Origin: Cumulibacter sp047975195
GTDB lineage: Bacteria; Actinomycetota; Actinomycetes; Mycobacteriales; Antricoccaceae
Direction of reading: 5' to 3'
DNA length: 64,000 bases
NCBI GenBank assembly: GCA_047975195.1
Contig: JBKEDB010000087.1
Span: 22,348 to 86,347 of the forward strand
Shown: piece by piece, positions 1-7,519 of the stretch
How positions within the stretch are numbered: position 1 is the stretch's first letter
Layout of the letters: each line of letters begins with the position of its first letter
Notes under the pieces: generated by a model
The model's input: the letters and a program-made list of their open reading frames with translations, nothing else
Told to the model about the DNA's origin: nothing
The model's database searches: none
Made by a program: the position numbers and the translations under genes

Positions 1-57
1 GATCTCGACAAGACGTCGGGAGAGTTCGCTCGCCGACTCAAAGGAGAGCGCTCGTGA
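1..57 (+). CDS. 3' end of an upstream gene (partial)
   Basis: An open frame runs from the window edge to a TGA at 55-57. It encodes 18 residues rich in charged amino acids, ending in Gly-Glu-Arg-Ser. The stop overlaps the GTG of the next gene in a GTGA arrangement, typical of translational coupling, and the AAGGAG of the next gene lies inside this frame. Too little is present to name a product. The frame could be fortuitous, but the coupling makes it credible. Confidence 0.4.
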   Translation, partial: DLDKTSGEFARRLKGERS

Positions 58-792
58 GCACGTCTGGGCAGAGAGGCAAGGTCTTCACCGCGCCGATCCT
101 CGTCGCGTTGGCGGCAGTGGTAGTGCTCGCGGTGGTCACCGTAATCGTCGTGATGTCCGGCGACGGCGACGATCTCAATGCCGCGCCGGGTGGGACGAGC
201 GGCAATTCGGCGCCCGCATCCAGTGAGCAGTCCAGTTCCAGTTCTGCCTCGAGCAGCGAACCGACCGAAATCGTCAACGACGAGTTCGACATCTCGTACA
301 GCTACCCAACCGCCGGATACGAGCCGAGTATGTGGGCCGGCCCCCTCGATATGCCTGCCGGTTCGATGTCGTTGCTCTCCGCGACAACCTACGAGGCGTG
401 CACGCCCGAGGCCGGCGCCGACGTGTTGTTCGCGTTCGTGACCAGCGACGAAAGTGACCTCGCTGAGGCAGCACAATATTGCCGATGAGTGGGCGAACAC
501 CGTGTGGTCGCCGGCAGCGACATTGACCGATCCGAGCACCCCGACGGAGAAGACCACCGCCGGTGGGGTTACCGGGATGCTGGTGGAGCTCGAATCGACG
601 CGCGAGGGAGGCGAGGACGGCTACGGTACGACGACCGCACATGTCGGCGCCTTCGCATTTGAGAACGACGCGGGCGACGTCGTCGCGTTCGTGTCCTCGC
701 ACCGCGTCGACGGGGACACCATCAAGAACGACGACGAGTTCCTCGACGATGTCGCGGCGACGTACGACTCGATCGCGCTGGCCGGGAACTGA
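54..792 (+). pseudogene. membrane-anchored extracytoplasmic protein, split by a frameshift
   Basis: Two overlapping frames appear to be halves of one gene. The first (54-488, GTG start with AAGGAG seven bases upstream) encodes a short basic N-terminus, one transmembrane helix at about residues 11-34, a Ser-rich linker and the start of an extracytoplasmic domain. It stops at a TGA at 486-488. The second frame (open from about 454 to 792) continues with a similar acidic, Thr/Asp-rich composition and a natural C-terminus. The 739-base total is one base off a multiple of three, so one extra base (or two missing) near 465-480 would join them. I do not recognise the family. Real pseudogene, programmed slippage and sequencing error cannot be told apart here. 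Confidence 0.55.
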
Positions 793-807
793 GGTGCGTG
801 GGTGCCC

Positions 808-2046
808 TCAGTCCACGAGGTCGCGGATGACCGCGTCCGCGAGCAGCCGCCCGCGAAGGGTCAGCACGACCTGCTCGTGAGCCAGCGCTGCGCCGTCCAG
901 CAGGCCGTAGGTCACCATCTGCTTGGCCTCACCGTGCGCGCGCGCGGATAGTTCGCTGACGTCGATACCCTCGCGCATCCGGATACCGAGCATGATCCGC
1001 TCCATCGCCCGCTGCTGATGAGTTAGGGTCTCACGGCCATGCGCCGGACTCAGACGGGCGGAAATCCGGGCGGCGTACGCCGCAGGGTGCTTCACGTTCC
1101 ACCAGCGCACCCCGCCAGCATGACTATGCGCGCCGGGACCCGCGCCCCACCAGCCGCCGCCGCGCCAATAAATCTCGTTGTGTCGGCACCGCGCATCCTG
1201 CCCCCGCGCCCAGTTCGACACCTCGTACCACTCAAACCCTGCCGCACCGAGGATCTCCTCGGCGATCTCATACCGATCGGCGTGCACGTCGTCGTCGGGT
1301 TCGCCGATCTCACCGCGCGCGATCCGCCGTGCGAGCGCGGTTCCCTCCTCAACGATCAGCGCGTACGCCGATACATGATCGACCGGTGCCTGCAGCACCG
1401 CGTCGAGGCTGGCGCGCCAATCATCATCGGTTTCTCCCGGTGCGCCGTAGATCAAGTCCAGGTTGATGTGCTCGAACCCGGCGTCGGCCGCCTCCTGAGC
1501 GGCGGCCCGCGCGCGACCTGGCGAATGGGTGCGATCGAGCACATGCAGCACGTGCGGCGCCGCCGACTGCATACCGAGAGAGACGCGGGTGAAACCGCCC
1601 GCGCGCAGGTTCTCCAATAGTTGTGGAGAGACTGATTCAGGGTTTGCCTCTGTCGTGACCTCCACGCCGGGCGCGAGAGTGAACTCATCGCTGATCGTGC
1701 GCACGATCGCGCTGAGTTCGCCGACCGGCAGCAGACTCGGCGTACCCCCGCCGACGAAGATCGATTCGACCGGCAGATCGGCATCGCCGAGCACGCGTCG
1801 CGCCAGGCGGATCTCATCACGCACGAGCTCGCCGTAACTCTCGCGGCTGACGATCGCCGATCCGTCGCGGGCGGTGAGTTCGCGTGCCGTGTAAGTGTTG
1901 AAATCGCAATAGCCGCAGCGCGTCGCACAAAACGGCACGTGCACATAGAAGCCGAACGGCGCGCGACGAGTCTGCTCGAGCGCATCGGCCGGAAGTCGCC
2001 CGTCCATCGGCACAATCTCGTTTGAATCCAACTCTACCGAAGGCAC
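808..2046 (-). CDS. hemW: HemW-like radical SAM heme chaperone
   Basis: Radical SAM protein of the HemW family (long annotated as oxygen-independent coproporphyrinogen III oxidase), thought to insert heme into target proteins rather than make it. The 412-residue product carries the CxxxCxxC cluster motif at Cys40, Cys44 and Cys47, followed by Asp-Phe. HemN has a fourth Cys there, so the call is HemW. A GGGTPS SAM-binding motif and an HNxxYW motif are also present. The frame is open to 2247, but homologues begin with a short 'PS...' N-terminus, so I place the start at the GTG at 2046, which also reduces overlap with the divergent gene. The order hemW then lepA matches mycobacteria (Rv2388c, Rv2404c). 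Confidence 0.93.
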   Translation of the reverse strand: MPSVELDSNEIVPMDGRLPADALEQTRRAPFGFYVHVPFCATRCGYCDFNTYTARELTARDGSAIVSRESYGELVRDEIRLARRVLGDADLPVESIFVGGGTPSLLPVGELSAIVRTISDEFTLAPGVEVTTEANPESVSPQLLENLRAGGFTRVSLGMQSAAPHVLHVLDRTHSPGRARAAAQEAADAGFEHINLDLIYGAPGETDDDWRASLDAVLQAPVDHVSAYALIVEEGTALARRIARGEIGEPDDDVHADRYEIAEEILGAAGFEWYEVSNWARGQDARCRHNEIYWRGGGWWGAGPGAHSHAGGVRWWNVKHPAAYAARISARLSPAHGRETLTHQQRAMERIMLGIRMREGIDVSELSARAHGEAKQMVTYGLLDGAALAHEQVVLTLRGRLLADAVIRDLVD

Positions 2047-2173
2047 GGCGCCGAGTGTAATCCGCGTTGGGGCCGGGAACATCACGCGGCCAAAGTGCGT
2101 TGTGATGAGTAACGCCCCGGCGACTTCCTCGGCCGCGGCGGAGGAACCTCGAAGGGATGCAGGAGTCAGCACA

Positions 2174-2593
2174 GTGCGCGATCCGCAGAGCAAGCCCACC
2201 ATCATCGACGAGCAGGGCGAATATGTCGCACCCGAGGCGACGGGCACGCCGGGCGCTCGTACCCAGAATCCGTTTCACGCAGGTGTGGGTGGTCTCGGTG
2301 GTGCGATCACACCGATTCCCGAGCACTTGCTGAACAAGAAGGGCAAGCCGTCGCTGTTCAAGATGATCGGCTGGAAGGGTACCGCCGTATTGGTGCTCGT
2401 TGCTGCCGGGATCATCGCGCTCGCGGCTGCATCGCTCGTCGTGCTGGCCTTCGCCATTCCGATCCTGCTACTGCTCGCCGTGATTGGCTGGGTAGTCGGC
2501 AAGGTCCGTGGGCCGTCGCGGTCATCGTCACCGCGACCTGGGTCGTCGCGATCGGTGATCGTCGTCCGCGGGGGGTTCCCCAACGGGCGCTAG
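2174..2593 (+). CDS. small membrane protein, function unknown
   Basis: Unrecognised protein of 139 residues with a polar N-terminal half (Pro, Gly, Asn), then two closely spaced hydrophobic segments at about residues 67-111 that should form a hairpin in the membrane, and a basic Ser/Arg-rich tail. The GTG at 2174 is chosen because AGGAG lies eight bases upstream. An in-frame GTG/ATG at 2102/2105 would add 24 residues but has no ribosome-binding site and would lie deeper in the divergent hemW promoter region. Its 3' end overlaps the convergent rpmE2 stop by four bases. Confidence 0.6.
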   Translation: MRDPQSKPTIIDEQGEYVAPEATGTPGARTQNPFHAGVGGLGGAITPIPEHLLNKKGKPSLFKMIGWKGTAVLVLVAAGIIALAAASLVVLAFAIPILLLLAVIGWVVGKVRGPSRSSSPRPGSSRSVIVVRGGFPNGR

Positions 2594-2841
2594 CGGATCG
2601 TCCGTGCATAGCGCTTGTTGAACTTCTCCACCCGCCCTTCGGTGTCCATAATCCGACCTTTCCCGGTCCAGAAGGGGTGACTGGCCGAGGAGGTCTCCAC
2701 CTGGATCAGCGGATAGGTGTTGCCGTCCTCCCACACGGTGCTCTGTTGGCTTGTTGCGGTCGTACGGGTCAGGATCCGAGTGCCGACAGCCATGTCCTCG
2801 AACACGACCGGGTGGTAGTCGGGGTGAATATCCTTGCGCAT
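2590..2841 (-). CDS. rpmE2: 50S ribosomal protein L31 type B (zinc-independent)
   Basis: L31 type B of 83 residues, recognised from its N-terminus (MRKDIHP) and the SHPFWTGK segment. It has no cysteines, so it lacks the zinc-binding CxxC motifs of L31 type A and belongs to the zinc-independent class that replaces the zinc form on ribosomes during zinc starvation. It is the last gene of a minus-strand operon with L28, L33, S14 and an Mrf-like protein. Two bases separate it from the upstream gene, implying coupling. Zur control is inferred from the operon. Confidence 0.95.
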   Translation of the reverse strand: MRKDIHPDYHPVVFEDMAVGTRILTRTTATSQQSTVWEDGNTYPLIQVETSSASHPFWTGKGRIMDTEGRVEKFNKRYARTIR

Positions 2842-2843
2842 CG

Positions 2844-3950
2844 CTAGTTTCCTTCTGCGTCGTCAATGTCGGACTCGCTGATGTCGACAGCGAATGGGTC
2901 CTCGTAGTCATGCCAGGTACGCGGTCCGGCGTGGTACTCGTCGTCGGTCAGCACGCAAGAATCAAGCAAGCTCCGGATGCCGTGCACGTCCAGTTCTCGA
3001 CCCAGGAACGTTAGTCTGCTGGCTGCGGCGTCGCCGCCTCGTGGACCCAGGTCGCCGAGACTCAGGGACTCGCCGGCACTTTCCCAGCGGGTCCAACGAT
3101 CCGAGGTTGAGGCGATGACGATGCGCCCTGCCGAACGGATGACGCGTTCAGCGAGCGCCTCTAACGACTCGCTCAACCGTGCGGCATGCAGTGGCCGTTC
3201 GGACTTCCACCGCAGGACCTGAAGGCTCGAGCCTGCTCGCGGCACGTCTGCGGACCAATCGAGCAACCCGTCCCGCTCGAATGCGCCGAGGCATCGCGGC
3301 CGATGGCGGCCGGTGCGGGCCAGCGTGAGCATCGGCAATGCGAGCAAGTCGGCCCCGAGCAGCAGCGGCGTGCCGGGCGCGAGCGCGCTGAGCGCTGCGA
3401 GTTCATCCTCCGAGCAGCTTCCCTCGGTCAGCACCAACAGATCGCAGGAGCTGACGTGCGCGGCGATGATGGTCGCAACAGCTCGGTCGTCCTCGGCTTG
3501 GATGCCGAACCCCCGCTCCCCGACGATGTCGCCACCGGAGAGGTCATCGAGCCAGGCACCTGCTTTCAGGACGCCGACGACGGTGTCGAGTCGAGCATGC
3601 TCAGGATCGAGCGTGGCGCACAGTGACTCCAGCACCGCGTCGGCCTCGACACTCGGGGCGAGGCGCAATGCCAGCAGATCGTGTCTGCCCAGTCGGATCA
3701 CTCTCTCGATGCAGACCCGCAGCGCGTTCAGGTAACTGCAGGTGAGGCAGTCCTGCGCGTCGATCTCTAGTGAGTCCTGCCAGCCCACGCCGTCGCTGAT
3801 CAGCGCACTCATCCGGCCGAGAAATGCCGTGGAGGGGTCAACCCAGATCGTGGCGCATCGACTGTCGCGCAGCACCATCGAGGACGCGAGGAGCCCGGTG
3901 TCAGCTTGGTCAATTCCGCACAGCGCGGTGATTTCCAGCATGTTCACCAA
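2844..3950 (-). CDS. mrf: Mrf-like / degenerate CobW-family protein
   Basis: A 368-residue protein resembling, from memory, mycobacterial Rv0106 and M. smegmatis Mrf, the factor that recruits the hibernation factor Mpy to ribosomes under zinc depletion. It has the CobW/P47K layout but the P-loop position (Cys-Gly-Ile-Asp-Gln near residue 12) has no GKT, so GTP hydrolysis is unlikely. The usual metal-binding CxCC is reduced to CLTC near residue 68. The C-terminal half has the 'ERPLH' segment and a DDE...DPF ending found in relatives. It overlaps rpsN by seven bases and abuts rpmE2, so it is made together with the zinc-free ribosomal proteins. The Mrf assignment rests on motif layout and neighbours. 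Confidence 0.8.
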   Translation of the reverse strand: MVNMLEITALCGIDQADTGLLASSMVLRDSRCATIWVDPSTAFLGRMSALISDGVGWQDSLEIDAQDCLTCSYLNALRVCIERVIRLGRHDLLALRLAPSVEADAVLESLCATLDPEHARLDTVVGVLKAGAWLDDLSGGDIVGERGFGIQAEDDRAVATIIAAHVSSCDLLVLTEGSCSEDELAALSALAPGTPLLLGADLLALPMLTLARTGRHRPRCLGAFERDGLLDWSADVPRAGSSLQVLRWKSERPLHAARLSESLEALAERVIRSAGRIVIASTSDRWTRWESAGESLSLGDLGPRGGDAAASRLTFLGRELDVHGIRSLLDSCVLTDDEYHAGPRTWHDYEDPFAVDISESDIDDAEGN

Positions 3951-4249
3951 CTCGACTTCGTCACACCGGGCAACTCGCCGGCGTGCGCCATCTCGCGCAG
4001 CCGAACGCGCGATACACCGAACTTGCGCAGATAGCCGCGCGGGCGCCCGTCCACCGCGTCGCGATTACGCAGGCGGGCGGCGCTGGCATCGCGAGGTTGG
4101 CGCTGCAACTCCGCCTGCGCCTCTCGCACCTGTTCAGTGGTGGATGACGGTGCGGCGATGGTGCGTTTGAGTTCCGCGCGACGTTGCGCATAGCGGGCCA
4201 CCACCACACGGCGTTGTTGATCGCGGGCGATTTTGCTCTTCTTGGCCAT
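3944..4249 (-). CDS. rpsN: 30S ribosomal protein S14 (zinc-independent form)
   Basis: S14 of 101 residues, with the typical MAKKSKIARDQQRR N-terminus and an RGYLRKFGVSRVRLRE segment near the C-terminus. This is the long, cysteine-free type. The short zinc-binding S14 with CxxC motifs is the usual constitutive form in actinobacteria. The start is the ATG at 4249, four bases after the L33 stop; the longer upstream frame is the L33 gene read in another phase. The operon position supports use under zinc limitation. Confidence 0.96.
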   Translation of the reverse strand: MAKKSKIARDQQRRVVVARYAQRRAELKRTIAAPSSTTEQVREAQAELQRQPRDASAARLRNRDAVDGRPRGYLRKFGVSRVRLREMAHAGELPGVTKSSW

Positions 4250-4253
4250 CGAG

Positions 4254-4424
4254 TTAACGTTCCTCTTTGAAGTCCACGTGCCGCCGTACGATCGGGTCGT
4301 ACTTGCGTAATACGAGACGCTCCGGATCATTGCGACGGTTCTTCCGCGTGACATAGGTGTAGCCCGTACCGGCCGTCGATTTCAGCTTGATCACCGGGCG
4401 CAGATCAGTTGATTTCCCTGCCAC
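4254..4424 (-). CDS. rpmG: 50S ribosomal protein L33 (zinc-independent form)
   Basis: A 56-residue protein read from the minus strand with a GTG start at 4424 and TAA at 4254-4256. The translation shows the L33 core: RPVIKLKSTAGTGYTYVTRK, then NRRNDPERL and a basic C-terminus. No cysteines are present, so it is the non-zinc paralogue. It starts one base after the L28 stop and ends four bases before the S14 start, so translation of all three is likely coupled. Confidence 0.95.
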   Translation of the reverse strand: MAGKSTDLRPVIKLKSTAGTGYTYVTRKNRRNDPERLVLRKYDPIVRRHVDFKEER

Positions 4425-4425
4425 G

Positions 4426-4662
4426 TCAGACCCGCTCGCCCTGCGCGCGCAGCCGCTTCACGACGGCCTCGATCCCCTGCCTGTCGATGGTTTTGATCCC
4501 CTTCACCGACACTCGCAGCCGGACGTACCTGTTCTCGCTGGGCAGGAAGAACCGCTTGACCTGGATATTTGGGTCCCATCGGCGGCTGGTGCGCCGATGG
4601 GAGTGTGACACGGACTTGCCGAAGCTCGGCTTGGCACCGGTCACCTGACAGTGCATTGACAT
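4426..4662 (-). CDS. rpmB: 50S ribosomal protein L28 (zinc-independent form)
   Basis: L28 of 78 residues with the MSMHCQVTGAKPSFGKSVSH N-terminus, the RRTSRRWDPNIQ segment and the basic RLRVSVKGIKTIDRQG C-terminal half. Only one cysteine remains, so the zinc-ribbon cysteines of the C+ form are missing. The ATG at 4662 is preceded by GAGGAG at good spacing. It is the promoter-proximal gene of the rpmB-rpmG-rpsN-mrf-rpmE2 operon. The S18 paralogue (rpsR2) that I recall in the mycobacterial version is not present. Confidence 0.95.
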   Translation of the reverse strand: MSMHCQVTGAKPSFGKSVSHSHRRTSRRWDPNIQVKRFFLPSENRYVRLRVSVKGIKTIDRQGIEAVVKRLRAQGERV

Positions 4663-4765
4663 GTGGTTCTCCTCGATTGCTCCGCGGCGTTTCCGGCGGT
4701 AGCAGAGGACCACGATAGGCGCGCTACTTCCCTTGCACAAATGGGAAGTTGGCCATATTCGCACA

Positions 4766-4780
4766 CGATAATGAATGTCT
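4766..4780 (-). promoter_or_regulatory. candidate Zur box upstream of the rpmB operon
   Basis: On the minus strand this reads AGACATTCATTATCG. It agrees at 10 of 15 positions with the actinobacterial Zur consensus as I remember it (TGAAAATCATTTTCA), including the central TCATT. It lies about 105 bases upstream of the L28 start and about 50 bases upstream of the divergent oxidoreductase at 4829. Its place in front of a zinc-independent ribosomal protein operon is exactly where a Zur operator is expected. Binding is an inference. Confidence 0.5.
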
Positions 4781-4828
4781 TGGCGACACCAGTTCCCTCC
4801 AGGGGGCCCGGCTGCGTAGGATCCGGTT

Positions 4829-5794
4829 ATGTTCTCTGTCTTTGTATCTGCCCCGAATGCCGACGACCCGATGGCCGCCTTGGAGCTTGGCGAACGCCCC
4901 GAGCCGGACGTCGCCGATGGCTGGGCCCGCGTCCAGGTCAAGGCCGCTTCGCTCAACCACCACGACGTCTGGTCCCTGAAGGGTCAGGGCCTGCCCGAGG
5001 ACAAGATGCCGATGATTCTCGGCACCGATGCCGCAGGGATCGATGAGGACGGCAACGAGGTCCTGATCCACTCGGTCATCTCCTCCCCGGGGTGGACCGG
5101 TGACGAAACGTTTGACCCGCGCCGTTCGCTGCTCTCGGAAGTGCATCAAGGCACCTTCGCCGAGTACGTCACCGTCCCGAAGCAGAACCTCATCGCCAAG
5201 CCGGCCGAGTTGTCGTTCGAGGAGGCCTCGTGCCTACCGACCGCGTGGCTGACGGCGTACCGCATGTTGACCAAGGATTCGGGCCTGAAGCCGGGTGACA
5301 CCGTGCTGATCCAAGGTGCCTCCGGCGGTGTGGCAACGGCTGCGACGGCCATTGCCAAGGCGATGGGTCTGCAGGTCTGGGTGACCGGCCGTACTGAGGA
5401 GAAGCGCGCCGCTGCCGCCGCCAACGGAGCACATCACACGTTCGAGTCCGGCGCTCGGCTGCCTGGAAAGGTGGACGCCGTGCTCGAGACCGTCGGCGAG
5501 GCGACCTGGTCGCATTCGCTGCGCTCGTTGCGCCCCGGCGGCACGGTGGTGTGCTGCGGCGCGACGAGCGGTTTCAACCCGCCGGCCGATCTCGCTCGCG
5601 TGTTCTTCCTGCAGATGCGCATCGTGGGCTCGACGATGGGCAACAGCACCGAACTCGCCGCGCTGATGAACTTGCTGAAGACCACGGGGATCCGCCCGGC
5701 GATCGACAAGACGTTGCCGCTGGCCGAGGCAAAGGCCGGATTCCAGGCGATGGTGGACGGCGAGACGAACGGCAAGATCGTATTTAGCGTCTAG
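4829..5794 (+). CDS. MDR-superfamily quinone oxidoreductase / alcohol dehydrogenase-like protein
   Basis: Medium-chain dehydrogenase/reductase of 321 residues. It has an N-terminal GroES-like domain with the ASLNHHD substrate-site motif and a Rossmann domain with the NADP-binding loop GASGGVATAA near residue 162. The structural-zinc cysteine cluster of true zinc alcohol dehydrogenases is not visible, so it is closer to the quinone oxidoreductase/enoyl reductase branch. The substrate is unknown. It is divergent from the zinc-independent ribosomal operon and shares its control region. A strong hairpin follows the stop. Confidence 0.85.
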   Translation: MFSVFVSAPNADDPMAALELGERPEPDVADGWARVQVKAASLNHHDVWSLKGQGLPEDKMPMILGTDAAGIDEDGNEVLIHSVISSPGWTGDETFDPRRSLLSEVHQGTFAEYVTVPKQNLIAKPAELSFEEASCLPTAWLTAYRMLTKDSGLKPGDTVLIQGASGGVATAATAIAKAMGLQVWVTGRTEEKRAAAAANGAHHTFESGARLPGKVDAVLETVGEATWSHSLRSLRPGGTVVCCGATSGFNPPADLARVFFLQMRIVGSTMGNSTELAALMNLLKTTGIRPAIDKTLPLAEAKAGFQAMVDGETNGKIVFSV

Positions 5795-5814
5795 TTGTTG
5801 TCATTGACACCCTG

Positions 5815-5846
5815 ACGGGCCCCGTAGCAGCTGCTATGGGGCCCGT
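5815..5846 (+). terminator. intrinsic terminator after the oxidoreductase gene
   Basis: Perfect nine-base stem ACGGGCCCC / GGGGCCCGT, continued inward after one G-T pair by the palindrome TAGCAG/CTGCTA, giving a hairpin of about 16 pairs. TATGTTGT follows. It sits 21 bases after the stop at 5794. Confidence 0.85.
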
Positions 5847-5892
5847 TATGTTGTAACTCACAGCGCGTGCCGAACTCCGATAGGACCCGCAG

Positions 5893-7158
5893 ATGAATAC
5901 CTCAGCGTTGGACCGCATCGTCGCCGCACAGGAGTCGATCACCTCCTGGCAGGACGACCTCTACCTACATTTCCACCGCAACCCCGAGCTGAGCTTCCTC
6001 GAGCACGCAACGCACGACAAGATCGCGGACGAACTGTCATCGATGGCGGGCATCGAGGTCGTGCGCAACGTGGGCGAGACCGGGCTGGTCGGCGTATTGC
6101 GCAACGGCTCGGGCCCGACGGTCCTGATGCGCGCGGATATCGACGGCCTGCCGGTAAGGGAATTGACCGGGTTGGATTACGCCAGCACCGCGACCGGAAC
6201 GTCGGTGGACGGCGAGGAGTCCGCGGTGATGCACGCCTGCGGTCACGACGTACACATCACGAGTCTGCTGTCAGCGACACGGCTACTTGCAGAGAATCCG
6301 GACTGCTGGTCCGGAACCTTCTTGGCACTGTTCCAGCCGGCCGAGGAGCGCGGCGGCGGGGCCCAGAAGATGGTTGATGACAACCTGACCGAAAGGATCC
6401 CGGTTCCCGACGTCGCGTTCTCACAGCACGTCACGCCGTACCCGTCGGGCGAAGTACACGCGTGCTCGGGGCCCGCGTACTCGACAGCCGACTCGATCAA
6501 GGTCACCGTGTTCGGCCGCGGCGGACATGGCAGCGCACCACATACGACGATTGATCCGACGCTGCTAGTGAGTTCGATCGTGCTGCGGCTGCAGGGAATC
6601 GTCTCACGCGAGATCCGCCCTGGCGAGTTCGCTGTGGTGACGGTCGGCAAGATCGTGGTCGGCAGCAAGGTAAACATCATCAGCGATTCCGGCGAACTCC
6701 AGATCAATGTGCGCTCCTACAGTGACTCCACTCGTCAGCGCGTGTTGAGCGCGATCGAGCGGATCGTTACCGCAGAGTGTGAGGCGTCCGGATCGCCGAA
6801 GCCGCCGACCTTCGAGTACTTCGATCAGTTCCCGCTCACCGTGAACGACACTCAGGTGACCGAGCGCCTGCAACAGGCGTTCGCGGCGGAGTTCGGCGAC
6901 TGGTATACCGAACGGCCGCGGTCCGGCGGCAGCGAGGACTTCAGCCATATCCCGAATGCGTTCGGAATCCCGTTCTGCTATTGGAACGTGGGTGGCATGG
7001 GCCGCGAGACCTATAAGGATGCGGAGAAGCGCGGCGCGGTGATGAGCGAGATCCCGATGAACCACTCGCCGTTCTTTGCGCCGGTGATGCATCCAACGCT
7101 GGACGCGGCGACCAAGGCGATCCTGGTCGCCGTGTTGGAGTGGGCACCGACCGCATGA
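5893..7158 (+). CDS. M20-family amidohydrolase (hippurate hydrolase-like)
   Basis: Di-metal amidohydrolase of 421 residues. Visible metal-site motifs are MRADIDGLPV, HACGHDVHIT, an EERGGGAQKM catalytic-glutamate segment, a FSQHV histidine, GSEDFSHI and a C-terminal HSPFFAPVMHPT. This order is typical of the amidohydrolase branch (hippurate, indole-acetyl amino acid or N-acyl amino acid hydrolases) with a dimerisation domain in the middle. The ATG at 5893 has AGGA eight bases upstream. No signal peptide, so cytoplasmic. The substrate cannot be read from sequence. Confidence 0.9.
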   Translation: MNTSALDRIVAAQESITSWQDDLYLHFHRNPELSFLEHATHDKIADELSSMAGIEVVRNVGETGLVGVLRNGSGPTVLMRADIDGLPVRELTGLDYASTATGTSVDGEESAVMHACGHDVHITSLLSATRLLAENPDCWSGTFLALFQPAEERGGGAQKMVDDNLTERIPVPDVAFSQHVTPYPSGEVHACSGPAYSTADSIKVTVFGRGGHGSAPHTTIDPTLLVSSIVLRLQGIVSREIRPGEFAVVTVGKIVVGSKVNIISDSGELQINVRSYSDSTRQRVLSAIERIVTAECEASGSPKPPTFEYFDQFPLTVNDTQVTERLQQAFAAEFGDWYTERPRSGGSEDFSHIPNAFGIPFCYWNVGGMGRETYKDAEKRGAVMSEIPMNHSPFFAPVMHPTLDAATKAILVAVLEWAPTA

Positions 7159-7519
7159 GGTGAATCGCGTGCTCGACCGGTGATATCGGTCCTGAAACGA
7201 TGATCGTAGCCGCCGCCCTGCGGCCCTAGATCTGGTCATTTGGCGTGCCGTCCGCGTCGTACGTTGCGTGATTCCTCGGTGGTCACTCGCGAATGGGCAC
7301 GGCCGATAGCGTCGTCTCGTGACCGGCTCCCGGACGGGTCCGTGACCGTCAAATCACTCAGTAACGAACTGAGTTGGTTAACCGGTACGCCACCGCAAGA
7401 GATCCGAGCACTGCCGCGGCGGCACCGATTACCATCGTGGCTACGGGCAAACTCCGAGGCTTCACACCGCTGAGACTGCAGCGGGCTTCTGGGACGCCTT
7501 CGACTGGGACTGAGGGGCG
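7159..7519 (+). other. intergenic gap, no confident gene
   Basis: About 360 bases between two plus-strand genes. Open frames exist on both strands but lack convincing starts. The most protein-like is a minus-strand frame (7358-7543) with one hydrophobic stretch near its C-terminus; it has no ribosome-binding site and overlaps the next gene's start. I see no strong hairpin or tRNA. Confidence 0.5.
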
